Part shown: positions 1-6,264 of the stretch, one piece after another | How positions within the stretch are numbered: position 1 is the stretch's first letter | Layout: every line of letters begins with the position of its first letter | Assembly (NCBI GenBank): GCA_003510525.1 | Contig: DOMD01000167.1 | Coordinates: 1 to 7,259 of the forward strand | Direction: 5' to 3' | Origin: Candidatus Omnitrophota bacterium | GTDB taxonomy: Bacteria; Omnitrophota; Gorgyraeia; Gygaellales; UBA12090 | Length of the DNA: 7,259 nucleotides | Notes under the pieces: generated by a model | The model's database searches: none | What the model was told of the DNA's origin: nothing | The model's input: the letters and a program-made list of their open reading frames with translations, nothing else | Made by a program: the position numbers and the translations under genes

Positions 1-696
1 CTGCATCTGACTGACGGAAGAGATGCCTTAAGCTGTAAGGCAGTCTCCGGAATAATCTTCGCCGATATAATCGGAAACCGCGAGCAGTTAGAATGGGCCT
101 TAAACGAGAGAATACCCACGGTGGTTATTAATAACCTTGTTGAAGACCTCAAGGTAAGCTGTATTGCCGTGGATAATCTCAAAGGCTCAAAAGACGCGGT
201 GAATTATCTTATCAGCTTGGGCCATAAAAAAATAGCCCATATTGCCGGAGATACCATAACTCAGTCCGCTTCCTTGCGCCTGGAAGGATATCAAGAGGCT
301 TTGAGTGAGAATAAAATCAAGGAGAACCCGGAATATATCATCAAGACCGATTATTCCCGGGGCGAGGCCCGCCAGGCGGCCGAAAAGCTTCTTCTGCTAA
401 AAGACGCGCCTACCGCTATATTTATCGCCTCGGATTCGATGGCCTTGGAGGTAATCGCGGTAATTATGGAAAAAGGCAAAAAAGTGCCGGAGGATATCTC
501 TGTTGTCGGTTTCGATGACAACCCCTCCAGTCTCTACGGCGCGGTTGCCATTACCACCGTGCGACAGCCTTTGATTAAGATGGCTGAAGAAGGGGTCAAG
601 GAGTTAAACAGCTTAATTAACGGCAAAAAAGAACTGGCCATGGTTAAACTTCCCGCGGAACTGGTAATCAGGGATTCCTGCAAGGCAATCGAATAA
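1..696 (+). CDS. LacI/GalR-family transcriptional regulator, C-terminal effector-binding part (5' end outside window)
   Basis: The frame is open from the first base, so this is a partial gene: 231 codons are visible of a family that usually has about 330-340. The N-terminal helix-turn-helix and hinge are missing from view. What is seen is the periplasmic-binding-protein-like effector domain. It starts with SGIIF and IPTVVINN, then has a DN-x-x-G block followed by YLISLGHKKIAHIAG and R-x-x-GY-x-x-AL. The second lobe has PTAIFIASDSMA, VPEDISVVGFDDNP and ITTVRQP, and ends in the common LPAELVIRDS tail. These are standard LacI/GalR landmarks. Members bind operator DNA as dimers and respond to a sugar or other small ligand. 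The ligand and target genes cannot be read from this fragment. The GTG at 121 is an internal valine codon inside a conserved strand, not a credible start. Only 54 bases separate it from the next gene, which shows no obvious carbohydrate function. Confidence 0.92.
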   Translation: MHLTDGRDALSCKAVSGIIFADIIGNREQLEWALNERIPTVVINNLVEDLKVSCIAVDNLKGSKDAVNYLISLGHKKIAHIAGDTITQSASLRLEGYQEALSENKIKENPEYIIKTDYSRGEARQAAEKLLLLKDAPTAIFIASDSMALEVIAVIMEKGKKVPEDISVVGFDDNPSSLYGAVAITTVRQPLIKMAEEGVKELNSLINGKKELAMVKLPAELVIRDSCKAIE

Positions 697-710
697 TACC
701 GATAAAAAAC

Positions 711-742
711 AGTCGATAGGCTATCAGCTATCAGCTTCGACT
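711..742. repeat. Short hairpin enclosing a CTATCAG tandem repeat
   Basis: AGTCGA (711-716) and TCGACT (737-742) form a 6-bp inverted repeat. The 20-base loop contains two exact copies of CTATCAG (721-727 and 728-734) plus a trailing CT. A further small inverted repeat, GATAG (715-719) against CTATC (721-725), overlaps the left arm. There is no following T tract, so this is not a standard intrinsic terminator. It fills most of the gap between the LacI-type gene and the MetE-like gene and ends 8 bases before the ATG at 751. It may be a dispersed repeat or a simple-sequence expansion; one window cannot decide. Confidence 0.5.
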
Positions 743-750
743 ATAGTTGA

Positions 751-1761
751 ATGACTCCCCTTGTGTTGAATAGATTTCTGGCTATGGGTGTGGGCAGCCT
801 TCCTCATACCGAATCCGGTCTTGCCTGCCGATTGATTTTTAAACATCTTAAACAGGATGTTCCTTTCTGGCCGCAGTTACCCAAAAGAAATTTTAAGGAA
901 AATATGTACGTCCAGTTTTCTCAAGCGCTTCCCGGCGCGGTCATAGATGAGGCCGGGCAGAGAATATGGATTGACGCCTTAAAAGATGATTACTCTCAAA
1001 ACGTAGAGGCGCTTTACGAGCATTATCTCGCCGATGACCTGGATTATTTCGCCATCGGTAAAGATTACGCCCGGGGGTTTTATGAATTTTTAAACTGCTT
1101 AAAGGCTGAGCCTTGTTCTTATATCAAAGGCCATATTATCGGCCCGATTAGTTTTGGGCTGACAGTATCTTCTCAGGATAAAAAGGCGAGTATTTATAAT
1201 CTTGAATTCCGCGATTGTTTAGTTAAGGCTTTGGAAATGAAGGCCAGATGGCAGGTCAGGGAAATGAAATCCATAAGCCCTTCTTCGCGGGTGATCATCT
1301 GTATTGATGAGCCGTATCTGGTTTCAATCGGTTCAAGTTTTTTTAATATCCAGAACGAAGAGGTAAGCGCTATGCTTAACGATGTGGTTAAAGCGATTCA
1401 TAGGGAAGGCGCCTTCGCGGCTGTTCACTGCTGCGGAAATACCGATTGGGGAATTGTGTTAAAGACCGATATAGATATCCTGAATTTCGATGCCTACAAT
1501 TATTTAGAGACTATTTTTATTTACCGCGAAGAATTAGAGAATTTTCTCAAACGAAAGGGCCTCCTGGCCTTTGGGATTATTCCCAACAGCGCTCAAGGCC
1601 AACTGCCCGAACCAAACGCTTTGCTGGATAAAATCGGCCGCCAGGATAATTTTTGTCTGGTGAGCCCTTCCTGCGGATTAAGCGGGGTTTCTGAGGAGAG
1701 GGCGGATGAGGTGCTTGCTCTTACCTCTAATTTCAGCAGATTTCTCGACGGAATTAAATAG
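751..1761 (+). CDS. Stand-alone MetE-like (core MetE, UroD/MetE superfamily) protein, probable methyltransferase
   Basis: This 336-residue protein corresponds in length to only the C-terminal catalytic barrel of cobalamin-independent methionine synthase. MetE-like landmarks are GSLPH (residues 15-19), the conserved FWPQLPKR and ENMYVQ region (about 39-55), and IDEPYL with D186-E187-P188. The HCC motif H226-C227-C228 resembles the H-x-C zinc pair of MetE, and SPSCG (C308) resembles the last zinc cysteine. D247 falls where MetE has its glutamate zinc ligand. A zinc-activated thiol methyl-transfer site is therefore plausible. Short relatives lacking the N-terminal folate-related half are known, some acting as folate-independent methionine synthases with corrinoid methyl donors. 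The substrate here is inferred, not shown. The ATG at 751 immediately follows an in-frame TGA, and there is no Shine-Dalgarno before it. An internal ATG at 784 (residue 12) also lacks one and would leave almost nothing before GSLPH. The 54-base gap to the LacI-type gene allows cotranscription. Confidence 0.85.
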   Translation: MTPLVLNRFLAMGVGSLPHTESGLACRLIFKHLKQDVPFWPQLPKRNFKENMYVQFSQALPGAVIDEAGQRIWIDALKDDYSQNVEALYEHYLADDLDYFAIGKDYARGFYEFLNCLKAEPCSYIKGHIIGPISFGLTVSSQDKKASIYNLEFRDCLVKALEMKARWQVREMKSISPSSRVIICIDEPYLVSIGSSFFNIQNEEVSAMLNDVVKAIHREGAFAAVHCCGNTDWGIVLKTDIDILNFDAYNYLETIFIYREELENFLKRKGLLAFGIIPNSAQGQLPEPNALLDKIGRQDNFCLVSPSCGLSGVSEERADEVLALTSNFSRFLDGIK

Positions 1762-1767
1762 GCCTAC

Positions 1768-1783
1768 GCACTATTTGTTGTAT
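1768..1783 (+). promoter_or_regulatory. NrdR box 1 (upstream member of a tandem pair)
   Basis: GCACTATTTGTTGTAT matches 12 of 16 positions of the published NrdR-box consensus acaCwAtATaTwGtgt. It starts exactly 32 bases before the stronger second box. Tandem boxes about three helical turns apart are the usual arrangement for NrdR, the ATP/dATP-sensing repressor of ribonucleotide reductase genes. Taken alone this would be a weak match; the spacing and the nrdJ gene downstream support it. Confidence 0.65.
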
Positions 1784-1799
1784 CCCTGCCTTATTATAT

Positions 1800-1815
1800 C
1801 CACAATATATAGTAT
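1800..1815 (+). promoter_or_regulatory. NrdR box 2 (strong match) upstream of nrdJ
   Basis: CCACAATATATAGTAT matches 14 of 16 positions of acaCwAtATaTwGtgt, including the whole core CAATATATAG at 1803-1812. It lies just 5' of the TTGACT -35 candidate at 1821. The position immediately upstream of a ribonucleotide reductase gene is what is expected for NrdR control. The nrdR gene itself is not in the window. Confidence 0.75.
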
Positions 1816-1820
1816 TTTAC

Positions 1821-1848
1821 TTGACTTTAGTTTTTTTGCTGATATATT
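1821..1848 (+). promoter_or_regulatory. Candidate sigma-70-type promoter for nrdJ
   Basis: TTGACT (1821-1826) is followed after 16 bases by TATATT (1843-1848), one mismatch from each consensus hexamer. Transcription would start near 1855, giving a leader of about 65 bases before nrdJ. The NrdR boxes lie upstream of the -35 rather than over the -10. Either repression works from there or another promoter overlaps the boxes; TTGTTG at 1775-1780 is a poorer -35 candidate without a well-spaced -10. Confidence 0.5.
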
Positions 1849-1921
1849 GGTTAAGGTGAATTTAGGATTGAAGGTTTTTGAATTTCAAACATAAACCAGT
1901 TATTAGAATCCGGAGGCGGCC

Positions 1922-4219
1922 ATGACCGTAAAACTTTCCGATAACGCGCTCAAGGTATTAGAAAGACGCTATCTCAAAAAAGACAAAGAGGGCCGGGTGA
2001 TTGAAAGCCCGGATGAGCTTTTTCGCCGGGTGGCTCATACGGTGGCCTCCGTAGAAAAAGCCTACGGCCGGAATGAGGCGCAGATCCGGGACCTGGAGAA
2101 TAAGTTTTACAGTATGATGACTAACCTGGAATTTATGCCTAATTCTCCTACTCTTATGAACGCCGGGAGGGAGCTTTCCCAGCTGTCAGCTTGTTTTGTC
2201 CTTCCTATTGAGGACTCAATGGAGTCAATCTTTGAGAGCCTTAAGGCCACGGCGATGATCCATAAAAGCGGAGGAGGGACCGGCTTTTCTTTTTCTAAAT
2301 TAAGGGCTAAAAACAGCATGGTTCTTTCTACCGGAGGCATCGCCTCGGGGCCGGTTTCCTTTATGAAGGTCTATGACGCCGCCACCCAGGCGGTCAAGCA
2401 GGGAGGCACCCGGCGGGGGGCCAATATGGGGATATTAAGGATAGACCATCCGGATGTTTTGGAATTTATCCGCTGCAAGGAGTCGGATAAAGATATAACC
2501 AATTTCAATATCTCGATAGCGGTTACCGATGATTTTATGCGCAAGCTGGAAAAGGGTGAGGAGTATGAAGTAATTGATCCGCATACCAAGAAGCCGGTAA
2601 AACGTCTTAGCACCAAATATGTCTTTGATTTGATTGTCAAGCAGGCCCATAAGAACGGCGAGCCGGGGATAATTTTTATTGATAAAATAAATGCTAATAA
2701 CCCCACCCCTAAATTAGGCGCCATTGAAAGCACTAACCCATGTGGAGAGCAGCCACTTTTGCCCTATGAGTCCTGTAATTTAGGCTCGATTAATTTAGAG
2801 CGGATGTTTATTAAGAAAGATACGGGTATTGAAATTGATTGGGAGAGATTAAAAAAGACCGCCCAGTTATCCGCGCATTTTCTGGATAACGTGATTGACG
2901 CCAATAAATTCCCCCTGCCGGAAATCGAGAAGATGACCCGTCAGAACCGTAAAATCGGGCTGGGAGTAATGGGTTGGGCCAGCTTGCTTTGCCGCCTGGG
3001 TATCTCCTATGATTCTGAAGAGGCCATTTCTTTAGCTGAAAAAGTTATGTCTTGTATCCGGGAGGAAGCCAGGAAGAAATCTGAGGAGCTTGCCCGTCTC
3101 AAGGGGCCTTTTCCCGCCTTCAAGGGAAGTATTTATGACCAACCTAATGCCCAAAAACTGCGTAATGCCACCCTCACTACTATTGCTCCCACCGGAACCA
3201 TCAGTATTATTGCCGGGCCCTGTTCTTCCGGGATAGAGCCGCTTTTTGCCATATCTTATTATCGGATGGTAATGGATCAGGATAAGCTGGTTGAGGCTGA
3301 CCCGGTATTTGAGGAGATTGCTAAAGAGAGGGGATTTTATTCCCGGGAACTGATGGTTAAAATCGCCGAGAAAGGCTGTATTCAGGACATAGAGGAAATA
3401 CCCCAGGAGCTAAAAAAAGTTTTTGTGGTGGCCCATGATATCTCCCCGGAATGGCATATTAAGATGCAGGCGGCATTTCAGAAATATACGGATAACGCCG
3501 CCTCCAAGACCATTAATATGCCGCATGAGGCAACTCTGGAAGATGTCCGGCAGGCCTATCTTTTGGCCTATAATTTAGGCTGTAAAGGGGTAACCGTGTA
3601 TCGCGACCGGAGCCGGGAAGAACAGGTGTTAAATATTGAGCGTCCAGAAAAGAATCCTAAGAAGGAGGCAGCTGTGCAGGAGGAGAAAAAAAACGAACCC
3701 CATGATAAGATTGCCCCTCGCCCCCGGCCGGAGGTGGTGGTGGGAACCACTACTAAAGTAGCCACCGGATGCGGTAATCTTTATGTAACCATAAATTCCG
3801 ACGAAGAAGAGATGCCTTTTGAGGTTTTTACCCAGATGGGTAAGGCCGGCGGCTGCGCCGCCAGTCAATTAGAGGCGATCGGGAGATTAGTATCTTTGGC
3901 CTTTCGCTCCGGAATCGAGGTTAAGGCGATAATTGAGCAATTACGCAATATTCGCTGTCCTTCGCCTTCCTGGGAAAAAGGGGTGCGGATATTTTCTTGC
4001 GCCGACGCTATTGCCCGGGTGGTTGAGAAAAGACTTTTGAATATCGGCACCGCGCATAAGCATCGGGAGATTTCCTCCAAGGCCACTAAGGCTGAGGAGC
4101 ATCTGATTGAACAAAATATTACCTCGGATATAATCGGGGTCTGCCCTGACTGCGGCGGAGCCCTTCGTCATGAAGAAAGCTGTGTGAAGTGCCAGTCCTG
4201 CGGGTATTCGAAGTGTTAA
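1922..4219 (+). CDS. nrdJ: Vitamin B12-dependent (class II) ribonucleoside-diphosphate reductase
   Basis: This 765-residue cytosolic enzyme reduces ribonucleotides to deoxyribonucleotides using adenosylcobalamin as radical generator, so it needs no separate radical subunit and no oxygen. The catalytic barrel shows C91 in LSACF, then N272-P273-C274-G275-E276, then C285 in ESCNLGSINL. By comparison with the Thermotoga enzyme, C274 is the thiyl-radical cysteine and C91/C285 the substrate-reducing pair; the 11-residue step from C274 to C285 is preserved. PTGTISII (424-431) and SSGIEP (435-440) are further signatures. A charged Lys/Glu/Pro linker (about 566-604) leads to a TSCPD domain (about 610-700). 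A cysteine-rich tail follows with C741, C744, C754, C757, C760 and C765, which should carry a zinc ribbon and the redox-shuttle cysteines. There is no N-terminal ATP-cone. A strong Shine-Dalgarno (GGAGG, 1912-1916) sits five bases before the ATG. Tandem NrdR boxes upstream indicate NrdR regulation. Confidence 0.97.
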   Translation: MTVKLSDNALKVLERRYLKKDKEGRVIESPDELFRRVAHTVASVEKAYGRNEAQIRDLENKFYSMMTNLEFMPNSPTLMNAGRELSQLSACFVLPIEDSMESIFESLKATAMIHKSGGGTGFSFSKLRAKNSMVLSTGGIASGPVSFMKVYDAATQAVKQGGTRRGANMGILRIDHPDVLEFIRCKESDKDITNFNISIAVTDDFMRKLEKGEEYEVIDPHTKKPVKRLSTKYVFDLIVKQAHKNGEPGIIFIDKINANNPTPKLGAIESTNPCGEQPLLPYESCNLGSINLERMFIKKDTGIEIDWERLKKTAQLSAHFLDNVIDANKFPLPEIEKMTRQNRKIGLGVMGWASLLCRLGISYDSEEAISLAEKVMSCIREEARKKSEELARLKGPFPAFKGSIYDQPNAQKLRNATLTTIAPTGTISIIAGPCSSGIEPLFAISYYRMVMDQDKLVEADPVFEEIAKERGFYSRELMVKIAEKGCIQDIEEIPQELKKVFVVAHDISPEWHIKMQAAFQKYTDNAASKTINMPHEATLEDVRQAYLLAYNLGCKGVTVYRDRSREEQVLNIERPEKNPKKEAAVQEEKKNEPHDKIAPRPRPEVVVGTTTKVATGCGNLYVTINSDEEEMPFEVFTQMGKAGGCAASQLEAIGRLVSLAFRSGIEVKAIIEQLRNIRCPSPSWEKGVRIFSCADAIARVVEKRLLNIGTAHKHREISSKATKAEEHLIEQNITSDIIGVCPDCGGALRHEESCVKCQSCGYSKC

Positions 4220-4223
4220 ATGA

Positions 4224-4282
4224 GTAGGGGCGGGGTTTCCCCGCCCTAATGATGGCAAAGGGCGCGGAGACCGCGCCCCTAC
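4224..4282. repeat. BIME-like paired REP element (two inverted GTAG-footed hairpins)
   Basis: The 59-base unit is bounded by perfect 9-bp inverted ends, GTAGGGGCG (4224-4232) and CGCCCCTAC (4274-4282). Inside are two independent hairpins. The first is GGGCGGGG (4228-4235) with CCCCGCCC (4239-4246), loop TTT. The second is GGGCGCGG (4260-4267) with CCGCGCCC (4271-4278), loop AGA. Each has GTAG at its 5' foot, on opposite strands, with a 13-base spacer between. This is the architecture of a bacterial interspersed mosaic element made of a REP and an inverted REP. It starts five bases after the nrdJ stop. No T tract follows either stem, so any terminating or mRNA-stabilising effect between nrdJ and apgM is inference. 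Confidence 0.75.
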
Positions 4283-4307
4283 TTCGTTACACATTACATG
4301 TATAAAT

Positions 4308-5588
4308 ATGAAAAAAATACTATATGTTGTCTTAGACGGGTTAGGGGATTTACCGATAAAAGAATTGGGGGATAAGACGCCTTTAGAGGCGGCATTTACT
4401 CCTCATATGGATAAGCTGGCCCAAAAGGGAAAGACCGGAATAGTCTATCCGGTGGCTAAAGGGATTGCCCCGGAGTCGGATGTGGCGGTGATTTGCCTGT
4501 TAGGTTATGATGCCCATAAATACTATACCGGACGCGGCCCCCTGGAATCGTATGCCGAGGGTTTAGAAATCCATGACGGTGATTTAGCGCTACGGGTTAA
4601 TTTTGCCACGGTGGATAAAGACGGCAAAACTATTCTTGACCGCCGGGTAGGAAGAAACCTTACTACTGAGGAGGCCAAGGCATTGGCCCAGGAATTAAAT
4701 TCCAAGGTAATCTTAAGCTCCGGAACCTTTGAATTTCGCAGTACTATCGGACACCGGGGAGTGTTGGTTATTCGCAGTCAGCGCGGCCGTTTATCCGGCT
4801 GGATTACTAATCCTGACCCAGCCTATGGCCGGGAAGGGGTGTTTGGAATTGCCTTGGAAAAGTTTCCCAATACTATTCAGGAATCAAGGCCGGTTGAAGG
4901 CCATGAAAATGACCCTAAGGCAATTGAGGCGGCCAAGCTTCTAAATGAATGGACCCAAAAAGCGCATCTGGTTTTGCAAGAAGCGCAAACTAATAAAAGA
5001 AGAGCCGCTGAGAGCAAGATGGTGGGTAACGCCATTGTTTCCCGAGACGCGGGAGATTGTTTGCCAAAATTTCCTTCTTTTACGGAAACTAATGGCTTAA
5101 AATTCGGCTCATTTGTGCAGATGCCGGTGGAAAAAGGCATCGCCCTTTTAACCGGCATCGATGTGGTAAATTTACCGTTATCTACGGGAAAGCCGGAAGT
5201 AGATTATCCTTTATGGGCAGAGACTGCCATTAAGAAGAGTAAAGATTTTGATGGCCTGTATATCCATATTAAAGGCCCTGATGAGCCGGCTCATGATGGG
5301 AATTTCAATAAGAAGAGGACTTCAATTGAGGAAATAGATAAGTTTTTCTTCGGCAGTCTCATCCCTAAAATTAACCTGCAGGACTACATTATCGCGGTAA
5401 CCGCGGACCATTCCACCCCCTGTAAGCTTAAAAGCCACTCGGCTGATCCCGTTCCGCTTTTAGTTGTCGGAGGCGCTATCAAGCCTGATGGTTCATTGAG
5501 TTTTTCTGAGAAGGCCGCCAAACTCGGCTCAATCGGCGAGCTCACCGGCCAAGACATTCTCCCTTTCCTTGTCCAACACGCCAAGTAA
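4308..5588 (+). CDS. apgM: 2,3-bisphosphoglycerate-independent phosphoglycerate mutase, archaeal type
   Basis: The 426-residue protein belongs to the alkaline-phosphatase superfamily and interconverts 3- and 2-phosphoglycerate in glycolysis and gluconeogenesis in the cytosol, through a phosphoserine and two metal ions. The N-terminal LDGLGD gives metal ligand D10. APESD places S57 at the phosphorylated serine of the family, followed by the LLGYD and GRGPLE signatures. C-terminal metal-site motifs are HIKGPDEPAHDGN (H320, D325, H329, D330) and TADHSTPC (D367, H368), followed by KSHSADPVPLLV with H377. Length is slightly above the roughly 400 residues usual for ApgM. Some ApgM-like proteins have been proposed to act on other phosphate substrates, such as in homoserine phosphorylation, so the exact substrate is not certain from sequence. 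The ATG at 4308 has no recognisable Shine-Dalgarno and lies only 25 bases after the BIME-like element. The order nrdJ-apgM on one strand allows cotranscription. Confidence 0.93.
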   Translation: MKKILYVVLDGLGDLPIKELGDKTPLEAAFTPHMDKLAQKGKTGIVYPVAKGIAPESDVAVICLLGYDAHKYYTGRGPLESYAEGLEIHDGDLALRVNFATVDKDGKTILDRRVGRNLTTEEAKALAQELNSKVILSSGTFEFRSTIGHRGVLVIRSQRGRLSGWITNPDPAYGREGVFGIALEKFPNTIQESRPVEGHENDPKAIEAAKLLNEWTQKAHLVLQEAQTNKRRAAESKMVGNAIVSRDAGDCLPKFPSFTETNGLKFGSFVQMPVEKGIALLTGIDVVNLPLSTGKPEVDYPLWAETAIKKSKDFDGLYIHIKGPDEPAHDGNFNKKRTSIEEIDKFFFGSLIPKINLQDYIIAVTADHSTPCKLKSHSADPVPLLVVGGAIKPDGSLSFSEKAAKLGSIGELTGQDILPFLVQHAK

Positions 5589-5591
5589 AAC

Positions 5592-5659
5592 AGGGACAGT
5601 TTTCCTCAGTCTATGGACTCAGTCTAGGGACGGTTCTCCTCAGTCTAGGGACGGTTCTC
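5592..5659 (+). repeat. Degenerating tandem array of AGGGACGGTTCTC-type repeat units
   Basis: Four head-to-tail units follow the apgM stop codon by three bases. Unit B (5626-5646) is AGGGACGGTTCTC followed by CTCAGTCT. Unit A (5592-5612) is the same 21 bases with two changes, giving AGGGACAGTTTTC then CTCAGTCT. Between them, ATGGACTCAGTCT (5613-5625) reads as a unit that lost eight internal bases. Unit C (5647-5659) has only the AGGGACGGTTCTC core before the sequence changes. The units abut without spacers, so this is not a CRISPR array. Confidence 0.85.
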
Positions 5660-5710
5660 TAAACGTAGTCATCTTAGAGAGAACCGTCCCTACAATTGAG
5701 AACCGTCCCT
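5626..5710. repeat. Nested REP hairpin between convergent apgM and RAYT genes
   Basis: Two plus-orientation cores (5626-5638, 5647-5659) face two minus-orientation cores GAGAACCGTCCCT (5679-5691, 5698-5710). The inner pair extends to a perfect 15-bp stem, TAGGGACGGTTCTCT (5646-5660) against AGAGAACCGTCCCTA (5678-5692). The outer pair gives another 13 bp, separated by unpaired strands of about eight and five bases. The minus strand shows GTAG (complement of CTAC, 5690-5693) at the foot of the inner stem, the REP tetranucleotide associated with RAYT proteins. On the plus strand the outer stem is followed by TTT (5711-5713), so it could also serve as a weak terminator for apgM; that role is inferred. 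Confidence 0.8.
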
Positions 5711-5711
5711 T

Positions 5712-6188
5712 TTAGATTTCAATTTCAGTAATGATGTCGTGATCCCGCCTTAAGCGTAAATTGTAACTGCTCCACCTATAATCCTGCAAGTGGGTTACCA
5801 TATTTGCTCTTATTGGATTAGTTTCAATATAGCTTATGCAATCTAATAAATATGCATCTTTTGTAATAACCTTGCTGAGGAACCTATCCTGCCAAAGATG
5901 CCCAACCTTATTATATTTGCGGTTGAAATAGAGCGTATATGATAGGTTAAGCCCTTGCATTAGCTTTGCCAATTTTTCCGGCACCTCCGGCTCTAAAAGC
6001 AAATGGATGTGGTTGGGCATTAGGCAAAAAGAGTAGAGTTTTGCTTTAAAGCGTTTAGTGTATTTAGTCAGCACTTTGAAATAACGTTTATAATCCGCTT
6101 CTTCCATAAAAACATCTTGTTTTTGATTACCCCTTGTTATAATATGATAACAAGAGTTTTTAAGCAGTAATCTTGCCATTCTTGGCAT
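5712..6188 (-). CDS. REP-associated tyrosine transposase (RAYT, Y1/HUH superfamily)
   Basis: This 158-residue single-strand DNA nuclease/transposase-like protein belongs to the IS200/IS605-related Y1 family, whose RAYT branch is linked to REP sequences. Family motifs in order are YHIITRGN (14-21), LMPNHIHLLL with the metal-binding pair H60/H62 (56-65), and SYTLYFNRKY (83-92) holding the probable catalytic tyrosine (Y84 or Y87). These are followed by GHLWQDRF (96-103), YIETNPIRANMV (120-131) and YRWSSY (137-142). All catalytic motifs look intact, so it may be active. The chosen start is the ATG at 6188-6186, five bases after a strong AGGAGGTGA Shine-Dalgarno; the GTG at 6197 lies inside that Shine-Dalgarno. 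The protein stops soon after WSSY, where many relatives continue, and its TAA is one base from a repeat copy, so slight C-terminal trimming is possible. It is visibly more A+T-rich than its neighbours, consistent with separate ancestry, and is flanked on both sides by AGGGACGGTTCTC repeats. Confidence 0.93.
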   Translation of the reverse strand: MPRMARLLLKNSCYHIITRGNQKQDVFMEEADYKRYFKVLTKYTKRFKAKLYSFCLMPNHIHLLLEPEVPEKLAKLMQGLNLSYTLYFNRKYNKVGHLWQDRFLSKVITKDAYLLDCISYIETNPIRANMVTHLQDYRWSSYNLRLRRDHDIITEIEI

Positions 6189-6240
6189 AGTAATCACCTC
6201 CTACTTATATAGACGTAAGAAATGCTTATTTCCGTGCAAA

Positions 6241-6261
6241 AAAAGTGACACTTTTCACTTT
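6241..6261. repeat. AAAAGTG palindrome/hairpin just before mnmG
   Basis: AAAAGTG (6241-6247), one central A, and CACTTTT (6249-6255) form a 15-base palindrome. Alternatively AAAGTGA (6242-6248) pairs with TCACTTT (6255-6261) around a six-base loop. It lies between the RAYT and mnmG starts and ends three bases before the mnmG ATG, where a Shine-Dalgarno would be expected. It could be part of the RAYT unit, a protein-binding site, or a leader structure. No choice can be made from this sequence. Confidence 0.5.
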
Positions 6262-6264
6262 AAA

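Noticed and set aside
1837..1852. A third NrdR-like match overlapping the -10 (ATATATTG core)
   Set aside because: It matches only about 9 of 16 consensus positions, and its 37-base offset from the strong box puts it on the opposite helical face. It is most simply the TATATT -10 element.
1762..1921. Possible cobalamin riboswitch before the B12-dependent nrdJ
   Set aside because: The gap is shorter than the usual roughly 200-base riboswitch, the predicted leader is only about 65 bases, and no B12-box-like GCCACTG segment is present.
4228..4278. Intrinsic terminators for nrdJ
   Set aside because: The stems are strong but neither is followed by a T tract, and the GTAG feet with inverted pairing fit a REP/BIME element better.
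3941..4294. 117-residue reverse-strand reading frame over the nrdJ 3' end
   Set aside because: It is antisense to the conserved TSCPD and cysteine-rich coding region and runs through the BIME-like hairpins, with no Shine-Dalgarno or recognisable motif.
4301..4306. TATAAA as a -10 box for apgM
   Set aside because: It is one base before the ATG, so transcription would begin inside the gene, and no -35 lies at proper spacing.
5592..5659. CRISPR-like repeat array after apgM
   Set aside because: Units abut without unique spacers, vary in length, and have inverted partners nearby, as expected for REP elements and not CRISPR.
6189..6197. Upstream GTG start for the RAYT gene
   Set aside because: The GTG lies inside the AGGAGGTGA Shine-Dalgarno that serves the ATG at 6188, and RAYT proteins commonly begin MPR at that point.
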